From positions 1,550,001 through 1,614,000 of the forward strand of contig OZ241752.1 in the NCBI GenBank assembly GCA_965201155.1: a stretch of 64,000 nucleotides of DNA, read 5' to 3'. This DNA comes from JANQOH01 sp965201155. Lineage in GTDB: Bacteria > Pseudomonadota > Alphaproteobacteria > UBA7887. The translations under genes and the position numbers were made by a program. Shown piece after piece: positions 41,813-50,740 of this stretch; the first letter of the stretch is position 1, and every line of letters begins with the position of its first letter. Below the pieces are notes generated by a model, which was given only the letters and a program-made list of their open reading frames with translations, ran no database searches and was not told the origin of the DNA.

Positions 41813-42595
41813 ATGCTGAAGACACGCCTCATTCCCTGTCTTGATGTGAAAGGCGGACGGGTTGTCAAGGGAGTCAATTTTGTGGATCTGGTTGATGCCG
41901 GAGATCCCGTATCCCAGGCTCGCGTGTATGACGAAGCCGGCGCTGACGAACTGTGTTTTCTCGACATTACTGCGTCCAGCGACAACCGCGACATCATCCT
42001 TGATGTGGTGGCGCGGACGGCGGAAGCATGTTTCATGCCGCTGACCGTCGGGGGCGGGGTGCGGAGTCTCGAGGATATTCGCCGTTTGCTGCTGGCGGGG
42101 GCGGACAAGGTATCGATCAACACGGCGGCTGTGCGGACGCCGGAGTTTGTCCGCGAGGCGGCGCGCAAGTTCGGCTCGCAGTGCATCACCGTCGCAATCG
42201 ACGCGAAGTGGACGGGGGAATCGCGGGCGGAGATATTCACCCATGGCGGGCGGTATTCCACCGGCGTCGAGGCGGTGGGATGGGCGCAGCGCATGGCCGC
42301 CTATGGTGCCGGTGAAATTCTCCTGACGTCGATGGACCGCGACGGGACGCGCGCCGGGTTCGACTGCCGGCTGACGCGGGCGGTTGCGGACGCCGTGCCG
42401 ATCCCGACAATTGCGTCGGGCGGCGCCGGCGCGCTCACGCATCTGGTCGATGTGGTGCGGGACGGCCATGCGAGCGCGGTCCTGGCGGCGTCGATCTTTC
42501 ATTTCGGCGAACACTCGATTGCCGAGGCGAAAGCGCATATGGCGGCCGCAGGCATTCCCGTTCGGCCGGTTCCCTCTCCTCCCCCGCCCGGTTGA
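41813..42595 (+). CDS. hisF: Imidazole glycerol phosphate synthase, cyclase subunit
   Basis: The 260-residue product has TRLIPCLDVKGGRVVKGVNF (catalytic Asp), LCFLDITAS, LTVGGGVRSLEDI, GAGEILLTSMDRDGTRAGFD (second catalytic Asp) and IASGGAGALTHLVDV. HisF combines PRFAR with ammonia from HisH to give imidazole glycerol phosphate and AICAR. hisE, which often follows hisF in relatives, is not present; the next gene is phaC after 109 bp, which contains TATACT at 42661-42666 as a possible -10. Confidence 0.97.
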   Translation: MLKTRLIPCLDVKGGRVVKGVNFVDLVDAGDPVSQARVYDEAGADELCFLDITASSDNRDIILDVVARTAEACFMPLTVGGGVRSLEDIRRLLLAGADKVSINTAAVRTPEFVREAARKFGSQCITVAIDAKWTGESRAEIFTHGGRYSTGVEAVGWAQRMAAYGAGEILLTSMDRDGTRAGFDCRLTRAVADAVPIPTIASGGAGALTHLVDVVRDGHASAVLAASIFHFGEHSIAEAKAHMAAAGIPVRPVPSPPPPG

Positions 42596-42704
42596 ACGCG
42601 TGTCGGCACGGGCGGGGATGCCAGCAGGCGATGGAAATGCGAAAATGTTTTGCGGGCAACTATACTGGCGCCCTGCGGGACCGTGACAATGAAGGGAATA
42701 TGCC

Positions 42705-44489
42705 GTGACCGAGACTTCCGGGACGACGAACCCGGCTGAACTCGCCGAGACCTGGCGGCGTATCGCGGAGCACAGCCGGTCCATCGTGAGCGCCTTCAGC
42801 CGGCGCCAAGGCGAAAACTGGAGCGGCACGGCCGACCCGCTGAATGTCGCCGGCGCCTTTTTCGAACTTGCCGAGCGGGCGCTCGCCGATCCGGCGAAGC
42901 TGATGCAGGCGCAGATGGAACTGTGGCAGGATCACGCGCAATTGTGGCAGCAGACCGCGGACCGGCTCGCCGGCAAGGATGTCACGCCGATGGCTACGCC
43001 GGCGCGCGGCGACCGCCGTTTCCGCGACCCTGCGTGGCAGGAAAATGCGGTGTTCGACTTCATCAAGCAATCGTATCTGATGACAGCGGGGTGGATGCAG
43101 AAGACCGTGGAAGAGGTGGACGGCCTCGATCCGCAGACGGCGCGCAAGGCGGCGTTCTACACAAGGCAATTCGCGGACGCCATGGCGCCCACCAACTTTA
43201 TCGCCACCAACCCGGAAGTCCTGCGCGAGACGGTCGAATCAAAAGGGGAAAACCTGATCCGCGGACTGGAAAACCTGCTGCGCGATCTCGACCGGGGCGA
43301 GGGCTCCCTCAAGATCACGATGACCGACATGGCGGCGTTCGAAGTCGGCCGCAATGTTGCGACAACGCCGGGCCAGGTGGTGTTCCGCACCGATCTGATG
43401 GAATTGATCCAGTACGACCCGGGGGCGGCAGAGGCGCACCGGCGACCCTTGCTGGTCGTGCCGCCGTGGATCAACAAATATTACATTCTCGACCTGCGGC
43501 CTGAAAATTCATTCGTGAAATGGGCGACGGATCAGGGTTACACGGTGTTCATCATCTCGTGGGTCAACCCGGATGAGCGGCTGGCGGAAAAAACTTTCGA
43601 CGACTACATGCTGGAAGGGCCTGTCGCGGCGCTGGACGCCATCGAGAAAGCCACCGGCGAGCGAGAGATCATTGCCGCATCGCTGTGCCTCGGCGGCACA
43701 TTGCTGGCGTGTACGCTGGGCTGGCTGGCGGCGCGCGGCGACGACCGCATCAAGTCTGCGACGTTCATGGCGAGTCTTGCGGATTTTTCGGAGCCGGGCG
43801 ATCTCGGCGTGTTCATCGATGAAGAGCAGGTGCAGGCGCTGGAGGAACGCATGGCGCGCAGCGGCGGCTATCTGGACGGCAGCGCGATGGCCACGACCTT
43901 CAACATGCTGCGGGCGAATGACCTGATCTGGAGCTTCGTGGTCAACAACTATCTGCTCGGCCGCGAACCGATGCCCTTCGACCTGCTTTACTGGAACGCC
44001 GATTCGACGCGAATGCCGGCGCTCATGCACTCGTATTATTTGCGGAACATGTATCGGGACAATCTGCTGGCGAAGCCAGGCGGGCTGACGCTTGCCGGAG
44101 AGGCGATCGATCTGTCGAAGGTGACCTGCCCGGTCTATATCCTGGCAACTCAGGAAGACCACATTGCGCCGTGGAAGTCCTGCTACGCCTCGACGCGGCT
44201 GTATGGCGGGCCGTTGCGCTTTGTGCTTGCCGGTTCCGGCCATATCGCCGGCATCACCAATTCGCCGCAGACGGCGAAATACCCCTACCGTATCGGGGCG
44301 GATGTGCGGAAAACGCCGGAGGAATGGCTGGCGGGTGCGGAGCCGCGCGACGGCTCGTGGTGGCTTGACTGGGACGCATGGCAGGGTCCATTGGCGGGCG
44401 AAATGGTGCCGGCGCGCAAGCCCGGCGCGGGCGGACTCAAAGCGCTCATGCCAGCGCCGGGTTCCTATGTGCGAGAGAAAGCGGGGTAA
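42705..44489 (+). CDS. phaC: Class I poly(3-hydroxyalkanoate) synthase
   Basis: The 594-residue product shows the PhaC N-terminal domain (about residues 60-200; DRRFRDPAWQENAVFDFIKQSYL region) and an alpha/beta hydrolase catalytic domain. The latter has VPPWINKYYILDLRPENSFVKW, the lipase-like box SLCLGGTL with the catalytic Cys, YWNADSTRMP, and DHIAPWKSCY and GSGHIAGITN for the catalytic Asp and His. It polymerises (R)-3-hydroxyacyl-CoA into PHA granules. The length is that of class I enzymes, which work without PhaE or PhaR. The start is GTG 42705 after AAGGGA. Confidence 0.95.
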   Translation: MTETSGTTNPAELAETWRRIAEHSRSIVSAFSRRQGENWSGTADPLNVAGAFFELAERALADPAKLMQAQMELWQDHAQLWQQTADRLAGKDVTPMATPARGDRRFRDPAWQENAVFDFIKQSYLMTAGWMQKTVEEVDGLDPQTARKAAFYTRQFADAMAPTNFIATNPEVLRETVESKGENLIRGLENLLRDLDRGEGSLKITMTDMAAFEVGRNVATTPGQVVFRTDLMELIQYDPGAAEAHRRPLLVVPPWINKYYILDLRPENSFVKWATDQGYTVFIISWVNPDERLAEKTFDDYMLEGPVAALDAIEKATGEREIIAASLCLGGTLLACTLGWLAARGDDRIKSATFMASLADFSEPGDLGVFIDEEQVQALEERMARSGGYLDGSAMATTFNMLRANDLIWSFVVNNYLLGREPMPFDLLYWNADSTRMPALMHSYYLRNMYRDNLLAKPGGLTLAGEAIDLSKVTCPVYILATQEDHIAPWKSCYASTRLYGGPLRFVLAGSGHIAGITNSPQTAKYPYRIGADVRKTPEEWLAGAEPRDGSWWLDWDAWQGPLAGEMVPARKPGAGGLKALMPAPGSYVREKAG

Positions 44490-44492
44490 GCG

Positions 44493-45242
44493 ATGCCGCT
44501 GCCGCAAAATCGCCGCCGCACACTGGTGCTGACCGGCGCCAGCCGTGGCATTGGTCACGCAACCGTCAAGCGGTTTTCGTCGGCGGGATGGCGGGTCATT
44601 ACCTGTTCACGCCAAGCGTTTCCCGAGAACTGCCCGTGGGAGGCGGGGCCTGACGACCATATGCAGATCGACCTGGGCGATGTCGACACGCTGGAAGACA
44701 ATATCGCGCAGTTGCGGGAGATGCTGCATGGCGGCCCGCTGGACGCCCTGGTCAACAATGCGGGCATCTCGCCCAAGGGCGCGAATGGCGGCCGCCTCGA
44801 CAGTCTTTCGACCGATGTGGAAATCTGGCGCCATGTGTTCCGCATCAACTTTTTCGCCCCGATCCGGCTGGCGCGGGGATTGTTTGACGAATTGCGCATG
44901 GCTCCCGGCGTTGTCGTCAATGTGACCTCCATCGCCGGCAGCCGGGTTCATCCGTTCGCCGGTGCAGCCTATGCGACATCAAAGGCGGCGCTCGCGGCAC
45001 TGACGCGCGAGATGGCGGCGGATTTCGGCAAGCATGGTATTCGCGTGAATGCCATCGCGCCCGGCGAAATCGCCACGGGCATCCTGTCGCCGGGCACCGA
45101 AGAGCAATTGCTGCCGGAAATTCCCATGGCGCGCCTCGGCACACCGGAAGAAGTGGCGAAGACGATCTATTTCCTGTGCACCGAGCAGTCCAGCTATGTG
45201 AACGGCGCGGAAATTCACATCAATGGCGGCGAGCATGTGTGA
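44493..45242 (+). CDS. SDR-family oxidoreductase, possibly acetoacetyl-CoA-type reductase
   Basis: The 249-residue product is a classical SDR: TGASRGIGHATVK (cofactor binding), NNAGIS, the active Ser in VVNVTSIAGSRVH, the Tyr/Lys in AAYATSKAALAAL, and YVNGAEIHINGGEHV at the end. It follows phaC by 3 bp, so a role in supplying 3-hydroxyacyl-CoA for PHA is plausible but not proven; the family is too broad to name a substrate. Confidence 0.85.
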   Translation: MPLPQNRRRTLVLTGASRGIGHATVKRFSSAGWRVITCSRQAFPENCPWEAGPDDHMQIDLGDVDTLEDNIAQLREMLHGGPLDALVNNAGISPKGANGGRLDSLSTDVEIWRHVFRINFFAPIRLARGLFDELRMAPGVVVNVTSIAGSRVHPFAGAAYATSKAALAALTREMAADFGKHGIRVNAIAPGEIATGILSPGTEEQLLPEIPMARLGTPEEVAKTIYFLCTEQSSYVNGAEIHINGGEHV

Positions 45243-45297
45243 TGGGGAAGCGGGGTCTGAACTGGATTTTCCCGCCCGCCGCTGACACAATGAAACC

Positions 45298-45612
45298 ATG
45301 ACTCGCAGCCATCATGACATGGGCGGTGAACCCGCCGGACCGGTTGAGCCGGTGGAACATGACTATGAGCTGTGGGAGAAGCGCATTGATGCGCTCATGT
45401 CGCTGCTTGTTCGCGACAAGAAGCTGATGCGTGTCGATGAATTGCGCCGCGGCATCGAGGCGCTGGCGCCCGACGTATATGATCGCCTGAGCTATTATGA
45501 GCGCTGGATCGCCTCCATTTCCGCCATTCTGGTTGAAAAGGGCATTCTGGACCAGACGGCGCTGGATGCGCGCATAGCGGCGTTGCGGGCCGGGGCCGGG
45601 AGCGCGCCGTGA
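45298..45612 (+). CDS. Nitrile hydratase/thiocyanate hydrolase beta subunit, N-terminal half
   Basis: The 104-residue product carries SHHDMGGEPAGPVEPVEHD near the start and LSYYERWIASISAILVEKGIL later, the two marks of the N-terminal half of nitrile hydratase beta, here as a separate protein. In thiocyanate hydrolase of Thiobacillus the beta subunit (ScnB) is the corresponding separate chain. The three genes overlap end to end (GTGA, TGATG) and lie in the order N-half, C-half, metal-binding chain, the same order as scnB-scnA-scnC. The chain packs onto the metal-bearing subunit. Confidence 0.8.
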   Translation: MTRSHHDMGGEPAGPVEPVEHDYELWEKRIDALMSLLVRDKKLMRVDELRRGIEALAPDVYDRLSYYERWIASISAILVEKGILDQTALDARIAALRAGAGSAP

Positions 45613-45932
45613 CCGCAGGCTTTGCCGTTGGCGAACGGGTATGCGTTGCCTTTCGCGACCCGCCGGATGCGCCGCGCAAGCCTCATTTACGCACCCCTTG
45701 GTACATTCGCGGAAAATGCGGGCAGGTCGAGCGCGTGTGCGGCGCGTTTCGCAACCCGGAAGATCTCGCTTATGGCGGCGACGGGCTGCCGCGCCGCGTA
45801 TTGTACCGCGTGCGGTTCCGTCAATCCGATGTCTGGTGCGATTATGGCGGCGCCGCTGACGACACGGTGGATGTGGAAATATACGAACACTGGCTGGAAG
45901 CGGCGCCGGAGACAGGGGAGGAGGCTGACTGA
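45609..45932 (+). CDS. Nitrile hydratase/thiocyanate hydrolase, SH3-like C-terminal half of beta
   Basis: The 107-residue product shows the SH3-like beta barrel of nitrile hydratase beta C-termini: FAVGERVCVAFRDPPDAP, TPWYIRGKCGQVERVCGAF, NPEDLAYGGDGLPRRVLYRVRF, and VDVEIYEHWLEA. In thiocyanate hydrolase the ScnA (alpha) chain has this fold. It begins with GTG overlapping the stop of the preceding gene. A separate chain here means the complex would be a heterotrimer unit rather than the usual alpha-beta nitrile hydratase. Confidence 0.8.
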   Translation: MTAGFAVGERVCVAFRDPPDAPRKPHLRTPWYIRGKCGQVERVCGAFRNPEDLAYGGDGLPRRVLYRVRFRQSDVWCDYGGAADDTVDVEIYEHWLEAAPETGEEAD

Positions 45933-46558
45933 TGGGCAGCGGGCACAACCATGCCGCAATGGCGCCTTCCGATCCCGCCGGCCCCTATCGCCTGCTGGCG
46001 GTTGCTGTCGAGGAATTGCTGATCGAAAACGGCGTGATGAGCGCCGATGAAATGGCGCGGCAAATCGCCGACATGGATGCGCGCACACCGGAACGGGGCG
46101 CGCGCATGGTGGCGCGGGCGTGGGTCGATGCGGATTATCGCGCGCGGTTGCTGGCGGATGCGTCAGCAGCGGCGGAGGCGCTGGACGTTCCCACGGACGG
46201 CACCTTGCTGGTAGCAGTCGAGAACACCCCGCAAGTGCATAATCTGGTCGTTTGCACGCTTTGCTCGTGCTATCCGCGCGCCATACTGGGTCTGCCGCCT
46301 GACTGGTACAAAATGCCGGCCTATCGTCGGCGGGCCATTCGCGCGCCGCGTGAGGTATTGCGCGAATTCGGCGTCGAAATGCCTCCGGAGATGGAAGTGC
46401 GGGTTCATGATTCGACCGCCGACATGCGCTATATCGTGGTCCCCGAGCGCCCTGCCGGAACGGAGGGGTGGGATGAGGCGCGCCTGTCGCGGCTTGTCAG
46501 CCGCGACAGCATGATCGGCGCGGCGCGCGCCCGCGACCCCGCGGAGCTCGCAGGCTGA
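45932..46558 (+). CDS. Cobalt-type nitrile hydratase alpha/thiocyanate hydrolase gamma subunit
   Basis: The 208-residue product has the metal-claw motif VCTLCSCYPRAILGLPPDWY with Cys108, Cys111, Ser112 and Cys113; Thr after the first Cys indicates the cobalt rather than the iron type. RRAIRAPREVLREFG, VHDSTADMRYIVVPERP and GTEGWDEARLSRLVSRDSMIG are further family blocks. It hydrates nitriles to amides or hydrolyses thiocyanate to carbonyl sulfide and ammonia; sequence alone does not decide. No activator (p14K/p15K) gene follows; the next gene is a convergent antiporter 8 bp away. Confidence 0.88.
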   Translation: MGSGHNHAAMAPSDPAGPYRLLAVAVEELLIENGVMSADEMARQIADMDARTPERGARMVARAWVDADYRARLLADASAAAEALDVPTDGTLLVAVENTPQVHNLVVCTLCSCYPRAILGLPPDWYKMPAYRRRAIRAPREVLREFGVEMPPEMEVRVHDSTADMRYIVVPERPAGTEGWDEARLSRLVSRDSMIGAARARDPAELAG

Positions 46559-46566
46559 AGTCCTGT

Positions 46567-48198
46567 TCAGGGCGCGGCCGCGCTCGGCGTAGCTTCCGTA
46601 TCGAGAAGAAGAATCGCCCGCTCGGCAAGTTCGACGGCCGTACCGAGACTGTCGATGACGATCACGTCGGCGCCGGCGCGCCGCAATGTCTCCTCGTCAT
46701 GTTCCTGGGGGGCGCGCGCGACGAGGCGCGTATGCGGCGCGGTACGCCGTACTACCGAAAGGACGCGGGCCGCGAGCTCGCCATCGGGCAGCGCCACCAC
46801 CGCGAGCCGCGCACGCTCGATATGTACGGCGCGCAGCACATCAGGGCGTGCGCCATTGCCGAAGAACACCGGCAATCCGCGCCTGTGCGCGTCACGCACG
46901 CGGCGGGAATCGGCATCCAGCACGGCGACGGGAACGCCCAGGCCCAGCAAGTGCCGGGTCAGCGCCATGCCGACCTGGCCAAAACCTATCACCACGACAT
47001 GATTGGCATATTCTGCGGTTTCGGCCTCCAGGTCGGACAGGGGGCTGGCGGCCGCACCTTCCATCCGGTCGAGAATGCGCCGCCCGGCGGCGGCGGCGAG
47101 CGGCGCCGCGAGCATGGACAGGGCCGCAGCGACAATCAGCGTATCGCCGAGGGCGTCGGGCAGAAGACCGCCGCCGACGGCAAGTCCGATGATGACGAAT
47201 GAAAACTCGCTGCCCTGGGCGAGCAGCACGCCCAATTGCAGCGACAGACGCAGGGAATATCCCAGCGCGCGGGCGATGGCCAGCAGCACGACGGCCTTGC
47301 CCACCAGCAAGGCAGCGGTCACTGCGGCAACCATGCCGGCATTCTCCAGGGCAAGCGACAGGTTGGTATTCATCCCCACCGCGATGAAGAAGAGGCCGAG
47401 AAGCAAGCGGCGGAATGGCGCGATGTCGGCTGCCGTCTGGTGCCGGAATTCGGTGTCGGCGACCATCAGTCCGGCGAGGAAGGCGCCGACGCCGGCAGAC
47501 AGGCCGACATGCTCGGTTGCCTGGCTGGCTGCCAGCACGACCAGCAGGATGACGCCGAGGAACAGTTCGCCGCAGCGTGCCGCGACAAGCCTCAGCAGGC
47601 GCGGCAGGACAAGGCGCGTGACGAGGACGATGGCGATGACAGCAATGATGCCGCCGAGGGCCATCCGCAGCAGCGATTCCTCCAGCGCCTCGCCCGATGA
47701 GGCGCCGAGCAGGTTTGCCGCAGCGGCGAGCGGACCGACGGCAAGGTCCTGCACCAGCAGGGTGGCGATGGCGAGGCGCCCCAATTGGGTCAGCATCCGG
47801 CCGAGGTCGGACAGCACCTGCACAACAACGGCGGTGGAAGAGAGCGCCAGCGCCCCGCCGACAATCAGGGCGGCATCGCCGGGCAGTCCGAACCCCAGCG
47901 CTGCCGCTGCAAACGCGCCCGCAGTCAACAGGATTTGCGCAATGGCGAGGGTATATACCCGCCAGCCGAACAGGCGCAGCCGCTCCAGCTTGATCTCGAG
48001 GCCGATATTGAAGAGAAGGAATACAATGCCGAGTTCGGCAAGCGTTGCAACGGCTTCGACATCGTCGACGAGGCCGGCACCGGACGGGCCGATGGCCGCG
48101 CCGGCGATCAGCAGCCCGACCACCGAACCCATGCGCATGCGGATGAACAGGCCGGCAAAGACAATATAGGCGGCCAGGATATACAGGGTCTGTATCAC
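46567..48198 (-). CDS. CPA2-family monovalent cation:H+ antiporter with TrkA-N domain (Kef/YbaL-like)
   Basis: The 543-residue product has about 12 transmembrane segments in residues 1-380 with the CPA2 core (IGLEIKLERLRLFGW, LALSSTAVVVQVLSDLG, GAFLAGLMVADTEFRHQ) and a cytoplasmic TrkA-N Rossmann domain (about 400-520; HVVVIGFGQVGMALTRHLL). It exchanges K+ (or Na+) for H+, probably gated by NAD(H) or glutathione adducts as in KefB/KefC. The start is GTG 48198, only 36 bp from the divergent SDR gene. Confidence 0.9.
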   Translation of the reverse strand: MIQTLYILAAYIVFAGLFIRMRMGSVVGLLIAGAAIGPSGAGLVDDVEAVATLAELGIVFLLFNIGLEIKLERLRLFGWRVYTLAIAQILLTAGAFAAAALGFGLPGDAALIVGGALALSSTAVVVQVLSDLGRMLTQLGRLAIATLLVQDLAVGPLAAAANLLGASSGEALEESLLRMALGGIIAVIAIVLVTRLVLPRLLRLVAARCGELFLGVILLVVLAASQATEHVGLSAGVGAFLAGLMVADTEFRHQTAADIAPFRRLLLGLFFIAVGMNTNLSLALENAGMVAAVTAALLVGKAVVLLAIARALGYSLRLSLQLGVLLAQGSEFSFVIIGLAVGGGLLPDALGDTLIVAAALSMLAAPLAAAAGRRILDRMEGAAASPLSDLEAETAEYANHVVVIGFGQVGMALTRHLLGLGVPVAVLDADSRRVRDAHRRGLPVFFGNGARPDVLRAVHIERARLAVVALPDGELAARVLSVVRRTAPHTRLVARAPQEHDEETLRRAGADVIVIDSLGTAVELAERAILLLDTEATPSAAAP

Positions 48199-48234
48199 GC
48201 TGGGGCACCGGCGAAGCGAGGAAAGGGAGAAAAC

Positions 48235-48939
48235 ATGGCGGACAAGGTCTGCATCATTACCGGCGCGGGGGACGGCACCGGCGCTTCATGCGCCCGCCGC
48301 TTTACGCAGGGCGGTTATCGGGTGGCTTTGCTGGCGCGCACGGAAGCGCGGCTGCAGCGCCTTGAAGCGGAACTTGAGGGCGCGCGCGGTTATGTCTGCG
48401 ATGTTTCGGACCTTGACGCCCTGCGGGAAGCCTGCACCCGCGTCGCCGCGGAAATAGGTGCGCCGACCGCAGCAATTCACAATGCTGCCGCAGGCGGATT
48501 CAAGCCGACGCTGGAGGCCGATCCGGCGCGGCTGGAAAGCAACTTCCGGGTCAACACCACCGCTCTCATGGTGTTCGCGCAGTGCGTGGTGCCGGCCATG
48601 ATCGAAGCTGGCAGCGGTGCGCTCATTGTCACCGGCAACACCTCTGCCTGGCGGGGGCGTCCGCGCTTCGCCACCTTTGCCCCGACAAAGGCGGCGCAGC
48701 GTATCCTGACACAGTCGATGGCGCGTGATTTCGGCCCGCGCGGCGTTCATGTCGCGTATGTCACGATTGACGCCGCAATCGATACGCCGTGGACGCGCCC
48801 GCGGTTTGCCCCCGACAGGCCGGACGACCATTTCTGCAAGCCTGACGCGATTGCCGATACCATTTTTCATCTCGCGCATCAGGATCGTTCGGGCTGGACA
48901 TTCGATGTCGATTTGCGTCCGTTCGGGGAGAATTGGTAG
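48235..48939 (+). CDS. Atypical SDR protein with Phe in place of the catalytic Tyr
   Basis: The 234-residue product has a cofactor motif TGAGDGTGASCARRF and the SDR strand NAAAGGF, the Ser in VTGNTSAWRGRPR, but the catalytic YxxxK reads FAPTK. From memory this fits the SDR_c10 subgroup, in which Phe replaces Tyr while Lys stays. Dehydrogenase activity by the usual mechanism is doubtful. A good Shine-Dalgarno (GGAAAGGGAG) precedes ATG 48235. It is divergent from the antiporter and may be co-transcribed with the CoA-transferase 102 bp downstream. Confidence 0.82.
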   Translation: MADKVCIITGAGDGTGASCARRFTQGGYRVALLARTEARLQRLEAELEGARGYVCDVSDLDALREACTRVAAEIGAPTAAIHNAAAGGFKPTLEADPARLESNFRVNTTALMVFAQCVVPAMIEAGSGALIVTGNTSAWRGRPRFATFAPTKAAQRILTQSMARDFGPRGVHVAYVTIDAAIDTPWTRPRFAPDRPDDHFCKPDAIADTIFHLAHQDRSGWTFDVDLRPFGENW

Positions 48940-49041
48940 TCCCGCGCGCGTTTCTGCCGCGGGAATGAGCCTGTTCGGGGCTTGCAAGACCATACAGGCG
49001 TCGGGGCACAGGATAAACACCCGGGAACACAGGAGGCAGCG

Positions 49042-50244
49042 ATGCAGGACACCGCTCCGGCGGCAAGTTATGAGCGACCGCTGGCGGGCATTCGCGCCGT
49101 TGACATGAGCCAGGGCGTTGCCGGCCCGGGCTGCGGCTTCCTGTTGGCTGCGCATGGCGCGGATGTCATCAAGATCGAGCCGCCGCAGGGGGATTGGATG
49201 CGGGGTCTGGGCACGCGCCACGGCGACCACACGGCATTGTCGCTGGCGGTGAATCGCGGCAAGCGGGGCATCGCACTGGACCTCAAGAAGCCGGAGGCGC
49301 GCGAGGTTGCCCTGCGCATGGCGGCCGGCGCCGACATCATGATCCAGAGTTCCCGGCCTGGTGCCGCGGCGCGCCTGGGCGTCGATTACGAGAATGTGCG
49401 GCGGATCAACCGGCGGCTGCTCTATGTGACGGTGTCGAGCTACGGGCAGAGCGGGCCTTATGCACAGCTTACGGGCACGGATACGGTGCTCCAGGCGTTT
49501 TCCGGTCTGATGGCGATCAACCGTGATGAACGCGGGGTGCCGCGCCGGGTAGGGTTTGTGCTTGTCGATTGGGCGACTGCAATGTCAGCGTTTCAGGCGG
49601 TCACCACGGCGCTTGTCGCGCGGCGTGACGAAGGACGCCTGATCGATATCAGCCTGATGCAGGGCGGAGCGGCGCTGCTGGCGTCGAAGCTGATGGAAGC
49701 GCATCTGGAAGGCGATACGCCGCGGCTGCCGAACGCGCCGGCCGGCGCCTACCGGACGCGCGACGGCTGGATTGCCGTCACGCTGGTGCGCGAAGCGCAT
49801 TATGCCGACTTGTGCGCCGGCATCGGGCGTTCCGACCTGGCGGTCGATGCGCGGTTTGATACAGGAGTCAAACGTGCGGACCGGGCAGCGGAGCTGGCGG
49901 CGATCCTGCGTCCTGTGTTCGCGGAACGAACCACCGCAGAATGGATGGAGAGGCTGCGGCGCGGAGGTGTGCTGTGCAATCCGGTCAACGCCCCGGGGGA
50001 CTGGCTCGCGGACGCGCATGTAGACGCGGTTTCCGCCGCGCCGCTGCTGGATCAGCCGGGTTTGGGGCCGGTTCCGGTGCCGCGCATTCCCGGTCTTCCT
50101 GACGCGGCTCATACCAATCTTGCACGGCCGGCGCCGCGCATCGGCGAGCACAGCGATGCGCTGCTGGCGGAATTCGGCTACGACAAGGCGGCGATTGCCG
50201 CCTTGCGCGCGAGTGGTGTGGTGACAGGCCCGGCCGCCGCGTGA
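49042..50244 (+). CDS. Family III CoA-transferase (CaiB/BaiF)
   Basis: The 400-residue product opens RPLAGIRAVDMSQGVAGPG with GADVIKIEPPQGDWMRGLG, NRGKRGIALDLKKPEARE, YGQSGPYAQLTGTDTVLQAFSG (the Asp of GTD is the likely catalytic residue) and DISLMQGGAALL, the standard family order. It moves CoA between carboxylic acids; the substrate is unknown. ATG 49042 has an AGGAGG ribosome-binding site. The stop lies 2 bp from the stop of the convergent PCu(A)C-like gene. Confidence 0.9.
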   Translation: MQDTAPAASYERPLAGIRAVDMSQGVAGPGCGFLLAAHGADVIKIEPPQGDWMRGLGTRHGDHTALSLAVNRGKRGIALDLKKPEAREVALRMAAGADIMIQSSRPGAAARLGVDYENVRRINRRLLYVTVSSYGQSGPYAQLTGTDTVLQAFSGLMAINRDERGVPRRVGFVLVDWATAMSAFQAVTTALVARRDEGRLIDISLMQGGAALLASKLMEAHLEGDTPRLPNAPAGAYRTRDGWIAVTLVREAHYADLCAGIGRSDLAVDARFDTGVKRADRAAELAAILRPVFAERTTAEWMERLRRGGVLCNPVNAPGDWLADAHVDAVSAAPLLDQPGLGPVPVPRIPGLPDAAHTNLARPAPRIGEHSDALLAEFGYDKAAIAALRASGVVTGPAAA

Positions 50245-50246
50245 GT

Positions 50247-50702
50247 TCAGGCGCCGCCGCCGGTAATTTCGATTTCAGTTTCGGCGACCGTGCCGTCGGC
50301 GAAGATCAGGCGCAGCAGCAGGCGGTCGCCGACGCGCGCCGAGCGCGGCAAGCGAGTCATCATGACAGCATAGTCGCCGGGTTTGAAAACCAGTTCCGTG
50401 CCGCCTGCTATCATCATGTGGCTGACGATGCGCGTGGCGCCGCCCGGGCGTCCGTCGGTATCGGAGTGAATTTCCGTCAGTCCGCCCATGTCGCTTTCGG
50501 CGGCGACGAGAAAGGTCATGGGACCCTTGTTCACCACTGTGACATAGGCGGCGACCTGGCGGTCACGGTCCGGATGCACGCGCGCCCATGCGTCCTTGAG
50601 TTCGATGTCCGCGGCCTGAAGGGCGGGCGCCGTGAGCAGCGCCCCGGCCCATAAAGCTGCGCCAGCGGCGCCGCGCCAGGAATATAGCCAGCCAGTTCTC
50701 AT
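50247..50702 (-). CDS. PCu(A)C-like periplasmic protein with eroded copper motif
   Basis: The 151-residue product has a signal peptide (about residues 1-31) and the PCu(A)C domain: DAWARVHPDRDRQVAAYVTVVNKG, GGLTEIHSD, AGGTELVFKPGDYAVMM. In copper chaperones the motif is H-M-x10-M-x21-H-x-M; here the first His is kept (EIHSD), but the central Met reads Ile and the His before the last Met reads Ala (YAVMM). Copper binding would be weak or different. It is the last gene of the ExbB/ExbD-like operon, 38 bp after its neighbour. Confidence 0.78.
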   Translation of the reverse strand: MRTGWLYSWRGAAGAALWAGALLTAPALQAADIELKDAWARVHPDRDRQVAAYVTVVNKGPMTFLVAAESDMGGLTEIHSDTDGRPGGATRIVSHMMIAGGTELVFKPGDYAVMMTRLPRSARVGDRLLLRLIFADGTVAETEIEITGGGA

Positions 50703-50740
50703 TTGCGTTCCCGTTCGTTCCGCATGATGTCGCAAGTGGT

